From: Anastatus disparis | Lineage: Eukaryota; Arthropoda; Insecta; Hymenoptera; Eupelmidae | Reading direction: 5' to 3' | NCBI GenBank assembly: GCA_017163975.1 | Contig: JAFFSR010000218.1 | Span: forward strand, 7,071,501 to 7,135,500 | DNA: 64,000 bases | Part shown: piece after piece, positions 1-11,439 of the stretch | Position numbering within the stretch: position 1 is the stretch's first letter | Layout: every line of letters starts with the position of its first letter | Program-made: the position numbers and the translations under genes | Notes under the pieces: generated by a model | Database searches by the model: none | What the model saw: only the letters and a program-made list of their open reading frames with translations | What the model was told of the DNA's origin: nothing

Positions 1-129
1 CATATTTAAATTACATTTCAAAAATCACTAAAGAGCTTTACGTCTTACATGCGTTTAGTAAAATTTTAAATTTCTCAAAAATTTTAATTTTTGTAAAGAT
101 TTATAAAATAATTAATTATTTCAATATAG

Positions 130-609
130 AAAAAGACATCGATCATGGGATTCCGGAATCAAACTTAGAAGAAGTGCGTCTTTAATGAGATTTCGTCAGT
201 GTTCTAGATCCAGTTCTGTGTCAAGTTTAGAAAGTGTTGTTTATTTGGGCAGGCATAAAAAAATTCCTCCGCTCATTGTTCTCAGCGACAGCAGTGACGA
301 CGAAAATGAATTGAAAACTCCTAAACGAAAACTTCGCAAACTACGAAGTACCAACATAAGCTATTATGCAAAACCTAAAAAACGAAGAGAAAGAAAGCGA
401 AATTCTGTCGAACAAAATTCGTAAGTATTTCAATATTTAGAAATTTAGAATAGGAAAAAGAATATGACAAGGTTTTTAAATTATAATTTATTTACAGTTT
501 GCATAACGAGGTTGATCTTTTGAATATGCTTCGTGAAATGCGCGTCGATACTTCTTCAATGGTAAGTGAGGTTTTTAGATGTACTGATATGAGCGAGTGT
601 CAACATTAA
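130..609 (+). CDS. 3' end of an unrecognised nuclear-type protein, last two exons (partial)
   Basis: I do not recognise the family. An acceptor (…caatatag) precedes an exon at 130-420 that ends in a consensus donor (GTAAGT at 421). The intron closes with tttacag at 491-497, and the last exon runs 498-609 to a TAA. The frame is open across the junction, giving about 133 residues of C-terminus. An in-frame ATG at 185 exists, but the frame is open back to the acceptor, so the true start is probably left of the window. Visible traits are a Ser/Arg-rich start with an RRSAS-type basophilic kinase site, then PLIVLSDSSDDENE, which fits a SUMO-interaction motif (hydrophobic core followed by acidic/CK2-type serines). 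After that comes a Lys/Arg-rich segment (KPKKRRERKR) typical of a nuclear localisation signal, and a short hydrophobic/acidic tail containing LLNMLREM. A nuclear SUMO-binding role is inference only. If the donor-like GTAAGT at 562 is used, a further exon would follow instead of the TAA. Confidence 0.6.
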
Positions 610-685
610 GAAAGCAGCGATTTTATGTTTTACAAGTCTTAGTAATGATTATACTGTAAATTTAGTACATGTGGTTTATTTGAAT

Positions 686-691
686 AATAAA
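686..691 (+). terminator. Poly(A) signal AATAAA of the upstream + strand gene
   Basis: A canonical AATAAA lies 77 bases after the TAA at 607-609. It supports 609 as the real end of that gene. Confidence 0.5.
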
Positions 692-851
692 GTTTTAAAA
701 AGTATATATTTTTACAATTTTCATAGTTTTTTTGTACTTTTTAAACAAACATAATTTTTCAAACAAATATTAAATTTCTAAATACATGAATTGAAAAATG
801 CTTTAATTATATAATTATATTAATTATTAAGAATTTAATGGAATTAATTAA

Positions 852-857
852 TTTATT
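852..857 (-). terminator. Poly(A) signal AATAAA for Spo11
   Basis: TTTATT on the + strand reads AATAAA on the - strand, about 120 bases after the Spo11 stop codon. It is the nearest canonical signal I found. Confidence 0.4.
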
Positions 858-975
858 ATAGCTATATTACAATATACACTGCGTAAACTAAGAATAAAGA
901 GTGCTTAAAAAAGTGTAAATCAAATCAAGATGCAATATAATTTAAATTTTGCTTTTAAAAAATTAAATTTATAAC

Positions 976-2835
976 TTAAAGATACTCTTTGCTTTGGATT
1001 TTATTAGGAATATAACACTTTGTTAAATAACCTGGTTTACTAATTGACTCAATCTCAGCTTTGCCGGATTGCATTGCAATCAAATGCTGATGAAAATCAG
1101 CGTTTATGTAACTACGAGCTTTAAGACTTTCGATTTTTTTTCTATCTCGTAATGTCAGTTTTTCCCTTGGTATTTTTCGTGATATCAAGTCATGTTGATG
1201 AACACCTAACCACCTCATCTGAGAACAAATAAGATTCTCTCGGTATCCTGAATTATTAATAGTCCCAAATCTAAAAAAATCAAGTTTTCTTATTATTTAT
1301 GATACAAAACGTTACAAATAATAATAAAATAATGTTTAAATTCGATTTTAAATTAAAACTAAATTTCTAAAATAGAATAGGTTTATCATTTCAAGAAATT
1401 ACGAATACCATAAAAGTTAAATAATAAAGTCACTTTTCAATCAATAATCTAAGCAAAATCATTAAAAGCAAAAAAATTTATTTTAAACTTAATAAAAAAT
1501 TCTTACCTATAAACGCACATTATTTCAAATCCATACGGATTTGCGTCTACCAATGCATAAACTGGCAATTCCGCTTCGCGCGAAAGTATCTGAACGAGCA
1601 TTCGTGTCATTCTATCGGGATAACCTTTGCCAGTAATCAGAATGCACTTGTTAAATTTTGGACAGCCCTCGCTCAGAAGCTTTTGAAAAACGGAATCTTT
1701 TTCAACGACCAAAACGTACTCGGCGGTAGTACGGATGAGCGTTACGTTGGCGACGATATCTGGTACAGCGCGACAACTTTCAATATCGTAATTTATTATT
1801 TTCTCGGAACCACTGTAGAGACTCAAATCACCAGCCACTAGACCTTTGCTGGTAGTGATGAATCCTACAAATAAATTAAATATTTAGTGCATGAGGGATT
1901 CAATGAAATTTGTTATAAAAATTAAAAATAAAAACAGATTAAATTAATAGAATTAAATTTTATACTAAAAAATATAATAATCTAAACAACTGAAATTGTC
2001 GATTGAAAAATAGAACAGCATTGAATTCAAACTACTTTTATCTTAATAAATTTGCATATATTAATCAAATCTTTAAAAGATAAAATATACCAATTTCCCA
2101 AGGAGCGCATTGTAGTATCATCGTAATTTCAGTAATAGCCGCATCAACGCTGTGTTTTTTCTTACGAATAAACCTTTTGATATCTTCGTTTTTCAAGGAA
2201 TAATACAACGATCGTTTGGTGCAATAAAAATCGTTGTCTATGTGATTCGAATATTTAATAAGATTTTTATGCGCTATCGACATTATCCTCATGATCAAGG
2301 CCAATCTTTGCCTGCTACGACTTCCTGAAAATCTGAGGGTCTTCAAATGCGTACTGTTAGAATTGATTGATTCTGTTTCCTGGCCGTAACTGTTGAACCA
2401 GCCTGTATTTTTGCCGTCGTCGTAGGTTAAACTTGGAGTTTCTTTGCGTGCTATTTGGGATATCAAATCACTTGTGATATTCTCGATGCGTTTTATTAGT
2501 ACATACCTGTAAAATATTAATATATCATAACGTTTATTTTTAATTCGAATGATTTTTAAATATTAACGATATTTTATAAATTTTTAAGTAATTTTTAGAT
2601 ATCCATTTTTCACTTTATTCACAAATCATATTTAATAATTAAATTATATATATATATATATATTGTGTGAAATTATTGATATATTTTAAAATCATGTTTT
2701 AATTTTATTCGCTGAAATTATAGCTTTTTGTCTATTGAGCATTTAACTATGCTTGACTATGATTGGTTGATTTAAATTAATTTAATCTTTTTAGTATATT
2801 TGCAACGTATTTACGAACGACCACCTTGTTATATA

Positions 2836-2891
<56 letters not shown>

Positions 2892-3100
2892 TATACATAT
2901 AAACGAGGGCTTAGTCAGTGTGTAGATTTGATTAAAAATCAAAGAAAAGAAAAAAAGCCAAATAAGGTTAGTTATAAATTTTTTTACGTTAATAATTATG
3001 TAGAAAATATTTTTTAAGATAAAACATACCTTCGATCAAACACATCCTCACTTTGCGGAATTTCGTAGAATCTCTCCGTGAATTTATCTTCCTCCGACAT
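976..3100 (-). CDS. Spo11: Spo11 meiotic double-strand-break protein (topoisomerase VI subunit A-like), 4 exons, complete
   Basis: Spo11 (Mei-W68 in Drosophila) cuts DNA by covalent tyrosyl attachment to start meiotic recombination in the nucleus. Coding exons on the - strand are 3100-3030, 2506-2091, 1864-1507 and 1270-976. All introns are GT..AG (523, 226 and 236 bp), the frame is continuous, and the product is 379 aa, typical of the family. The start is the only ATG in frame with exon 2. Residues 120-126 (TKRSLYY) match the winged-helix 5Y-CAP motif, with Tyr126 the likely catalytic residue. Residues 160-174 (WEIGFITTSKGLVAG) match the conserved linker. The Toprim domain runs from about 211 to 282, with Glu217 (VVEKD) and Asp269 in LVDANPYGFEIM. 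The C-terminal block has WLGVHQHDL (302-310) and ends in a YIPNKI-type motif. The second acidic DxD position is Asn271. It is convergent with the gene ending at 609. Family assignment is from recognised motifs, not a search. Confidence 0.95.
2839..2883. repeat. (TA)n microsatellite in Spo11 intron 1
   Basis: About 22 uninterrupted AT units lie inside the longest Spo11 intron, flanked by further ATATAC/ACATAT repeats. Confidence 0.95.
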
Positions 3101-6100
3101 CCTTGCTCCGAAATTAATCTTACCATTCGACAGTACAGTATCAACGGTCGCCTTTTTCAAAATATTCTAAAACAGCTTTCTTGCCTCTATACCTTTATTG
3201 AGTCGCATGGATTCCGTTAGATGGCGCCATTGTACACAGAATAAAGGCGTATGGTTTTGGAAACTTCTACCGACGGACCGTTACGAATTTCTACGAAATT
3301 TGAATAAACACGTCAGAAAATTACATCTATTTTTTAAAAAGCGTTTTTTAATTTTTAGTTTTATTTTTAAATTTTATTTAGTAATCTAGTAACAGAATAA
3401 AACAAAACTTTTAGTACAACACTTACATTAATAGCAAAATAATATTCGAAATAGAAAAACTTTAAACACTGCACTATACGCGCATAAGATATAAGAACGG
3501 AGAAAAGATTTTTTTAAAGAGTTTTTACTACGTGCAATATAAGCATTCGAGAATATCTGCACAACATTTTACATGAAACGTTTTTACGACCTTAAGAGAA
3601 TGAAAATGCATATACGTATATACCTAGTGACGATCGTTTCGTGGTTGCACCGTTGCTTTACAGCTCTCGTCTCCAACTCTCGTTTTTTTTTTCATATGCT
3701 TTTTTTGCTTATTGATATTTTTCTTGTTTGCGTGCGAGTATTTTCGTCGCTTGAAAAAAAAACATTTAACATAATAATAAAATCGCTTCGATTTATGATA
3801 GAGCGTATGTATAAATTGAAATGTGTTGCGAGATGTTTCGACTACAAGTTTTTACAACGGAATATTGTTGGTGATGGGAAGGTAATAATTTTTTGATATT
3901 TATTCACTTACTTTGTTATTCGTTTTTGTTTATTAATGAATTAGAAAATTTTAAAAAACGTTCGTAAACGTTATAATTAGTATAAAATTCTCCATTTGTC
4001 TATTTGTTATAATCTCATGATAAAAAAATGATTTTTATAGAAGTTTGTTCCAAGTAATTATCAATCGAAAGATGTTATTTGTTGAAAAATGTACGAGTGT
4101 TTAAATATGTATATTTACATTCTGAAAACAGGTAGACCAATTTTTAACCAAATCGACTCATTCCCTTTTGTTTTTTTAAGTAAAATAGAGGCTAAATCGT
4201 AGTTTTTCAATTAAAAAATATATTTTTGTTTTAAATCAATTAGATTTCTGAAAATCAATTTTTTTACTTTTTTGATTGAAAATGTGAAATTAATAATTTA
4301 ATTTTCTTATAACTGCTGCTCAGAAATTTTCAAATAGATACCTTTGTTCTTTTTTTTATATGAAGAAATTATGCTTTTCAAATAAATTGCTAATATGCTT
4401 TGAAACTGTAGAACGGAACTTGATCAAATGTTAGGTCATTTCTAACGATAAATACAATATTTTGTTAAATTTGAAGATGAAATTCGAATTCGTGAAAAAA
4501 ATTGTTTTTTATGATCTTAAAAGAGTCGAGTAAATTAAAATTAATCGTTTTTCAAATTTTTCTGAAGATGTACTTTAATATTTGTTGCATGAGTTTGCTA
4601 GACAGCCTATAAAATCAATTAGTTTTGAAAATATTCAAGGTGAAATTTTTTTAATACCTTTCTCATTTTATTTGTTTTTTAATTAGATTTAATTAATACA
4701 AATGATTTTTATAATTTATTGAAAACTTATTTACTATTAATTTTATAGAATGTTAATGATATCGGTAAACTAATTTTACACCTTTATAATTTGATTTTGA
4801 TATGAAAATAACTTTGATTATTTTTATAAAATTTTCTCATAAATAAACAAAATAAGTTGCGAAAATTAGATGAAATAATTTTTTTTTTAAACAGATTTAT
4901 TTTTTATTTATTTCACTGTATAATATTTATGAAAAGAGTATAAATAGTATTTAGTAATTTTTCAGAAAGATTTACATTAAAAAATATGTAATGTAACCTA
5001 GATAGATGAATCAAAAGAAATCAAAACATTTCCGCAAAAAAGGAAATTTCTCTTATTGCATACAAAATAATGTCTTGAAAGTAAAACATTTTGATCACTG
5101 TGATCTTTTTTATTATTAGATACAATAATCTTAAACCATTAAAAATCAACGAAACAGTTATATACGAAATTCTAATTATCCATGACCACACTAATTATTA
5201 CATTTCTGTTAAAAAAATAAGCTCGCGCCTTCGTGTTGTAACCGCACGCTTCCAATACTCAGCAAAAGATCATAATAAATCGTGCGGGCGACGATACACA
5301 TACTTTTGTATATAACAAAGTCGGCAAAAAAAGCATTTCTTACATACATCCAAAGACCATTACAATGCTCAGAATATTCAAAACTGCATAGGACGAACCT
5401 AACCTACAAATGCATACACATGCACACACATACAGCATTAAAACTCAAGTATATATATTTTCATGGGTCCAATAGCCAATAGTTACAGTAGCTCTCCCTT
5501 CGCTATTGAAGAGTGTATTATAAGAAGCTCAATACGAAAAAAAAAGTGCACAGCGGGATATCTCTACTCTAAACGTCGCGTGTTGTGCGCGTATAGGTCT
5601 GTTTCTTTCTTTTCTCCTATTTTTTTTTTCCTTTTTTTTTCTTTTCGTTCTGTTTATTGCTGTGAGAATCGCTGTAGGTTTGTACGCACGGTTAAGCGCG
5701 ATTGATGACTATCTTATTCTCTTGTTATGTACAGGAGCTTCTGTGCACTTGAGAAAGCTATATAACGCTTGATTTTTTTTTTTGACTTTTTTTTTTTTTT
5801 TTTTTTTGTATTTTGATATCGATAAGAAATCATAAGAGAGGAGGTTATTGTGCTAGTTTGATGACAACTTTTTTTCTTATTTTCTTGGAGTGCGTGGTTA
5901 AGTTATGCGTTTTTTTTCTCTCTTTCGGGAGTTGTTCGGATTGTAATATATACGATAAATTTGATTTTCATTTCAACGGTCGAAATGTTTAATGAACCGT
6001 TAAGGTATACAAGTTCAAAGAGTAAACTTGAAAATGTCTTGATGAAAAAAAGAAATTCAGATTTACGTAGTCCAGTAGCCTGTCTGTATACTTTGGAAAT

Positions 6101-6898
6101 TGGGTGGTCATGGACTCGGTAATCATGAGTTGATGACATAATAAAATTCATTTTTTATATGAAATTTCGATATTTATGTAGTCAAGAATCTGTGGGTTCG
6201 AACTTTGGGTGGTCAAATTATATGAAAAAAAAGCCTCTTACTTTCTTTTTATTGAGTTATTTTATTGAGCTATATTTATATTACAAAATCGTAAAGAATA
6301 TTTTAAATAAACAAAAATGAATTTTTCGAATGATTTTTCAATATTTTCAAATTGTAAATACGTTTATGTAAATCATGGAATATTCGAACACATATCCCAT
6401 TTTTCCAAATTTATATAAAAAAACATAAGCTAAATACCCAATTAGAAACCATCACATTTCCATTGACATTTACAAAAGCGCATTTTTTATTGAAAAAGAG
6501 AGAGAGAAAGAGAACAATAACGAGCACTCGAGATACGAAACCACACGACATTTGCATCTGCAATGAATCTAACTAAGCGTTTAACAAATTTCCTTCATAA
6601 ATATCAGTATCGACACAGGAGAGATCACATAAAGAAATCAATGTACGGGGAAGGGCGCGTGCCAAAATATTTCAAAAGACGAGGGGGGGAGCATCCCGAA
6701 AAAAAAGAGAAAGAGATACATTAATGTACAAGCGATTATTAGATATGTTTTCAGAAGTTAAATAATGGTTTCTTTTGGTGGTTAAAAACAGGCGCGTTTT
6801 GACATCCTGTCAAACTATAAATTATGCTGGCTTTTTTTGCATCGCTTTTTTTGGTCTTGCTTGTGATCTTTGTGCTTGAATGAATGGTTTATTTTAGA
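3101..6898. other. Spo11 upstream region, no gene seen
   Basis: AT-rich sequence. The Spo11 promoter should lie in the first few hundred bases. I found no divergent gene: the open frames at 3198-3389 and 3573-3896 are short and carry no domain, and the first lacks an ATG start. From 5560 to 5808 there are long T-rich tracts, including a T run at about 5786-5808. A GA-rich patch lies at 6498-6512. Confidence 0.5.
3219..3230 (+). promoter_or_regulatory. CTCF-like / palindromic GGCGCC site upstream of Spo11
   Basis: AGATGGCGCCAT lies 119-130 bp upstream of the Spo11 ATG. It contains AGATGGCGC, which fits the insect CTCF core AGRKGGCGC as I remember it, and the palindrome ATGGCGCCAT. Binding is inference; the motif was found by eye. 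Confidence 0.35.
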
Positions 6899-7100
6899 GG
6901 TCGTCAGTGGCTCATTCGGTAGAGCGTTGGATTCGTAATCTCGAGGTCTCGAGATCGAATCCTGCTCTCGGCTGATTTATACAAGCACCACTGTACGTCA
7001 CATGTTCTTTGTTCACAAACACACTGATGACCTTCGTCGCTAATTAGCATCGCATCAATAATATAAATACAGTGACATTAAATAAAATTAAAAAAACAAA
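6899..7100 (+). mobile_element. tRNA-derived SINE, copy 1 (diverged)
   Basis: The tRNA-like head has an A-box-like segment (TGGCTCATTCGG) and a damaged B box (GATCGAATCC). It is followed by a body shared with the other copies (AAGCACCACTGTACGT...; CTAATTAGCATCGCA) and a tail with TTAAATAAAATTAAAAAA. The anticodon-loop position reads CGT. No convincing target duplication was seen. Its 3' end is close to the fold-back element that starts near 7123. Confidence 0.85.
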
Positions 7101-7122
7101 ATGTTTAACATTAGATAAATTA

Positions 7123-7984
7123 TGTTAAATGAGTAAATCTCATATAAATCTGCCTTTTTCTGTAATTTTTTGAATATAATTTTAAAATAATTGCTATTCT
7201 GTTACATTAAATGGCACACACCTCTATAATATCTTAAATTTTTGCTTTTTGATCTAGAAAATGAACCTCAGTTTTTCATAAAGTTATATTGAAATATTGT
7301 TATATTGTTATATTGAACGTTACCTTCAAGATTTTATTAAAAGTATTAAATTTTTTATAAAAAATCTCGATTTTGCATAAATGTTCTAAAAATAGTGCAA
7401 AATTTTTACAGTTTTAAGGAAATATAAATTTTAACGTTTAACTGATCTCCAAAAAAATTATTGGACTATTTTTGTACGCTAAAAATGAATGATTTGAGCC
7501 TCATTGGAGTCATGTGCCACTTCAAACAACTGAGTAAAAACCTGAAGTAAGAACATAGAAAGTTTATATTTTGTCTTTATACAAAATTGCTACCAGCAAA
7601 GTTATTTGAAGTGGTTCATGATTTTAATTAGGCTTAACTCATTCGTTTTTAGTTTATGAAAATAGTCCAATAATTTTTTTCGAGATTAGTTAAACGTCAT
7701 AATTTATATTTCCTTAAAACTGTAAAAATTTTGCACTTTTTTTAGAACATTTATGCAAAATTGAAATTTTCCATAAAAAATTTAATACTTTTAATAAAAT
7801 TTTGAAGGAAATGTTCAATATAACTTTATAAAAAACTGAGGTTTATTTTCTAGATGAAGAACCAAAAAATTGAGGCATTATAGAGGTATGTGCCATTTAA
7901 TGCAATAGAATAGCAAATATTTTAAAATTATGTTCAAAAAGTTACATAAAAAGGCAGATTTATATGAGATTTACTCATATAACA
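7123..7984. mobile_element. Long fold-back (inverted-repeat) element
   Basis: Two arms of about 400 bp are reverse complements with modest divergence and small indels. The left arm is about 7123-7532, the spacer about 7533-7599 and the right arm about 7600-7984. Matching landmarks include GAGTAAATCTCATATAAATC on the left and its complement at the right end, AAATGGCACA against TGTGCCATTT, and TTGGACTATTTT against AAAATAGTCCAA. I see no coding capacity and no clear target duplication. It is best described as a fold-back or MITE-like element. A transcript would form a long dsRNA hairpin. Confidence 0.85.
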
Positions 7985-8200
7985 GTAATATATTTTATTC
8001 TACTAAAAATAAATTTTAAATTTTTTATATATGTAATTATAGTTGTGATGAAATTTTTAATATTTCTTTTTCATTAATCTAAAAAAAAAATAAAATTTGG
8101 ATTGCAAATTTTTATTTTTTATTATTATAATATTAATATAACACGTATATCAACATTCTTAAATCAAAATTTGTTAAAAACAGATAAATACAATAAAAAG
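7984..8200 (+). repeat. Unclassified dispersed repeat, copy 1
   Basis: About 215 bp match 56557-56775 in the same orientation. Shared blocks include AGTAATATATTTT, GATGAAATTTTTAATATTTC and AAATCAAAATTTGTTAAAAA. No terminal repeats or coding sequence were seen. It directly abuts the right end of the fold-back element. Confidence 0.75.
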
Positions 8201-11200
8201 ATATCAAGCGCAAGAATAAAAAGCAGCTCATAAATATAAATTCCCATCACTAATAACGCGCTATTAAATTACTCCCAATAAAATATTCTATCCAATCATA
8301 CCAATTAAAAGTCATGAAAGAGCCAAAAAAAAAAACTAAATTTCTTTTTTGGCCACTCAAAACTTCTAAGCTTTAACAATTTTTATTGAATCAGCCATCA
8401 TGCTAACCGCACTAAGCACACATAATGCCGGCATATTGAATCTGGAATTGAGAAAACGTACGTATTAAAATAATTTGCTCATCGAATGAAAAAAAAAAAA
8501 AATAAGAGAGCAGAATAAAATAAAGAAATCTCTCGATAATTGCTCTACTTTTCTCTTTCCCTTTTTTCCTTTTCGCTCTCTCTCTCTCTCTCTCTCTCTC
8601 TTCTTCGCACTCATCTTCGCTACTTGTTATATATGAATATAAAAAAAAGAGAGAAGAAAAAAAAAGTACATACACATTATATATGTAAGAGAGAAAGATT
8701 TATTCATGGAAAAATAATCCAAAACTATACGGTTACGCTTAGTTTCGCATTTAAAGGTACTTGAAACAATAGGCAGCGTATACGCTCTTTCCTTCTTTCT
8801 CTTTCTCTTCCCTTTATCGGAGGGGGTTGAGAGAAGAGGGGGGAGGGATAGTGTTACATTGTGCAACAAGTACGCGTGAGCATGTATGTATATGTATATG
8901 CGTAAATGAAAAAAAAAAGTACGTGTATGCAAAGAGCAGTTTTGTAACTGTGCTCCTTATAAGAATATATATACCTTCAAATAACCCCTATGTATCGCTA
9001 ATATTACGAGCGTATGTATAGGTGCATGTGTAAGATAGTGTCCTCGGTAAAAGCATCGGTTATAAGAACTCTTCAAAAAAAGATTCGATTCTCTGTGTGT
9101 ATGTACTTCTTCTTGTACGTAACGTCTCAACTATCAATTGTGATGATGCGAAATATTTTTTTTAAGTGGAGTATGGTAATTTAAGGCGTGGTTGGAGTAA
9201 AATTTGAAAAAAATGTTTATAGATTTTTTCGATAAAAGGAAAGTTTATATAGTATTTTAACTATTTCCAATAAATTCTAATTTAAAAAATCTATAATAGA
9301 AAAATGTTTTTATTATTTTTAACATGCGAAAGTGTTTCAAGTGATTTTTTTGTGTAAAAATTACAATAATTAATTAATTAATGATAAATATATATTTTTT
9401 ATGTAAATTTGACTAAAACTGTATTAAAAATTTAGTTGTTCAAAAGTACACAAATATTTCGAGTTATAAAAATTTTTAGTTAATTTTACGAATTTATAAG
9501 TGTAAAATTTTAAATGAGAAAAAATTTTAATGGGTGACACTAAATTTTTTCAACGTATTGTATTTTCTACTATTAAAACTTGCCGACTTGTAAACAGATT
9601 ATGTAATACATGTGAACTATTTGTGAAAATATATATTTTTAAATATAAATTTGAATAAAATTCAACCCAAATCAACTTTAATCCGATTCTATTGAAATCT
9701 AACACCGCAAATCCACATGTAAAATAAGAAATATTTTTTGACACTTTATATACAAATATATTTACATATCAAACATGTGAATTTAATAAAAAAAAAATCC
9801 AAAATTCTTCCGCATAAAGATTTAAGACTTTGTATTATCCAAGATCAAAGTCCTGAAAGGCTCGTATACACACACACGCATACGTGAGTAAACACAACAA
9901 CGCGATTTTCACGCTCGATTTGATCCCTTGTATGTGCGTCGAAAGAGAAAAGGGGAGGATGCTAATATCCGGGGTTGTGCAAGTGCGTTGTGGCAATCGG
10001 ATTTTAGTTTCTTTTTTTTTTTACTTTACTTTTCCTTTTGTAATGCGATAGCATCGAATTTGTCCACGACCGAAGGAAGCTAATTTTATATCGAGATTAG
10101 TAAATATGCTTTTGACGGTTATAAAATTTCTGGATTCAATGACATTGCGAAAATGAAAAGATCATGTGGGTTTGGGTACTCCAGGAATTTTTTTTTGTAA
10201 AAATAATAGTAAAATACTTATTTGATTTTGAGAAAATTATTTATAGGAATATATTTAATTGTTTATATATTTTTAGTTAATTAATAGAGGTATAATAAGA
10301 TAAATCACAAAGAAAATCATAACATCGTAAAATTATAGAAGTTGGAAAATAACATTTACCATTAAATAAAAATAACAATTTAAGAAAAAAAATTATTTTT
10401 TTCATTGACAACCCAATCACAACCTCCAATCAATCTTTCAAAATATGGTGTGAAAAATCCTCTCGAAAACAAAATAATCGATTATTACAAAGTCAGGAAG
10501 TCTTCTACCCATATCCCTGTACATCCTTTAAAAAAACAGAATGTAAATCTCAATTAACCCTCCTAACCGCCTCGTAAAAAAAGAAGAAAAAAACGCTTAT
10601 AAAAATTCCTTAAACTTAGTGAACCAATCGATGATTTTTCCGGCAGCCAGCAGGGGGTAAGAGAATTTCGATAGCTTTTAAACTGTCGAAGTGCTCTTTT
10701 CTCTATATATGAATATATGTATACGTATATATAAACGCAAAATTTTTCGTAGGAGTATAGGGACACACACACACATACATGCATACATAAATACGTTTGT
10801 GTTGTTACGACCACGTCGTGTTCACACACTTCGGTTTTTCCTTCTTCTTCTTTTTTTTTACATATATTCAAGTGGTAAGTGAAGGTCCTTGACTGCCCTT
10901 ATAAATACTATATAAACTTGGCAGTATTGAGAGGTTATGTATAAGTGAATATGGTTTTATGGGAAAGTCCGGGATAGGTGACGATGAGAGTGTATTTTGG
11001 AAGCCCATTATCACTTCTTTTTTTCTCTTTTTAAAGAGACTCGTGCTGAGATTTATCTTGCTAAGAGAAGACAAAGTTCATTGTTATTATTATATATTTA
11101 TTCCTTTTAAAAAATGAAAGCCCAATGAGGAAAGAAGAACATAATTTTTTTTATTCATGATATTTATTAGGTGCCATGAGAATTTTATGTGTTTTTATTA

Positions 11201-11255
11201 AATTTTGAGAGATTTTTTTAAATTAGATGAATAATTTTAATACTATTATTTTGTA
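8201..11255. other. Gene-free AT-rich stretch with CT/GA tracts
   Basis: A (CT)n microsatellite lies at about 8576-8602. Purine/pyrimidine-biased segments and TA/CA dinucleotide words occupy 8600-9020 and 10680-10870. Open frames here are low complexity on both strands. I see no gene. Confidence 0.5.
8576..8602. repeat. (CT)n microsatellite
   Basis: About 12-13 uninterrupted CT units. It produces spurious Ser/Leu-rich and Arg/Glu-rich open frames on the two strands. Confidence 0.95.
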
Positions 11256-11439
11256 GGTTGTCAGTGGCTCAATCGGTAGAGCGATGGATTCATAATCTTG
11301 GGGTCCTGAGTTCGAATCCCACTCTCGACTGATTGATGCAAGCACCACTGTACATTACATGTGCTTTTTTTACAAACAATGATAAACCTCCGTCGCTAAT
11401 TAGCATAAATATAGCGACGTTAAATATAATAAAAAAAAA
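11256..11439 (+). mobile_element. tRNA-derived SINE, copy 2
   Basis: Head with TGGCTCAATCGG (A box) and GAGTTCGAATCCC (B box), then the same body and a tail CGACGTTAAATATAATAAAAAA. The anticodon-loop position reads CAT. It lacks part of the 3' body relative to copy 3. Flanking AATACTATTATTTT and TTACTAAATTATTTT could be a decayed target duplication. Confidence 0.88.

Larger units (their letters stand above)
610..975. other. Intergenic gap between convergent genes
   Basis: This very AT-rich spacer contains the two facing poly(A) signals (686 on +, 852 on -). I see nothing else in it. The two 3' UTRs may be close or overlap. Confidence 0.6.

Noticed and set aside
3198..3389. Open frame divergent from Spo11
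   Set aside because: Lacks an ATG at its start, covers the presumed Spo11 promoter and ends in Phe/Lys-rich low complexity.
6899..6975. Possible functional tRNA gene
   Set aside because: The head is followed by the SINE body and tail, recurs five more times, and has mismatched stems. It is SINE, not a tRNA gene.
8412..8932. Overlapping open frames on both strands
   Set aside because: They are translations of CT/GA and A/T simple repeats (Ser-Leu and Arg-Glu runs).
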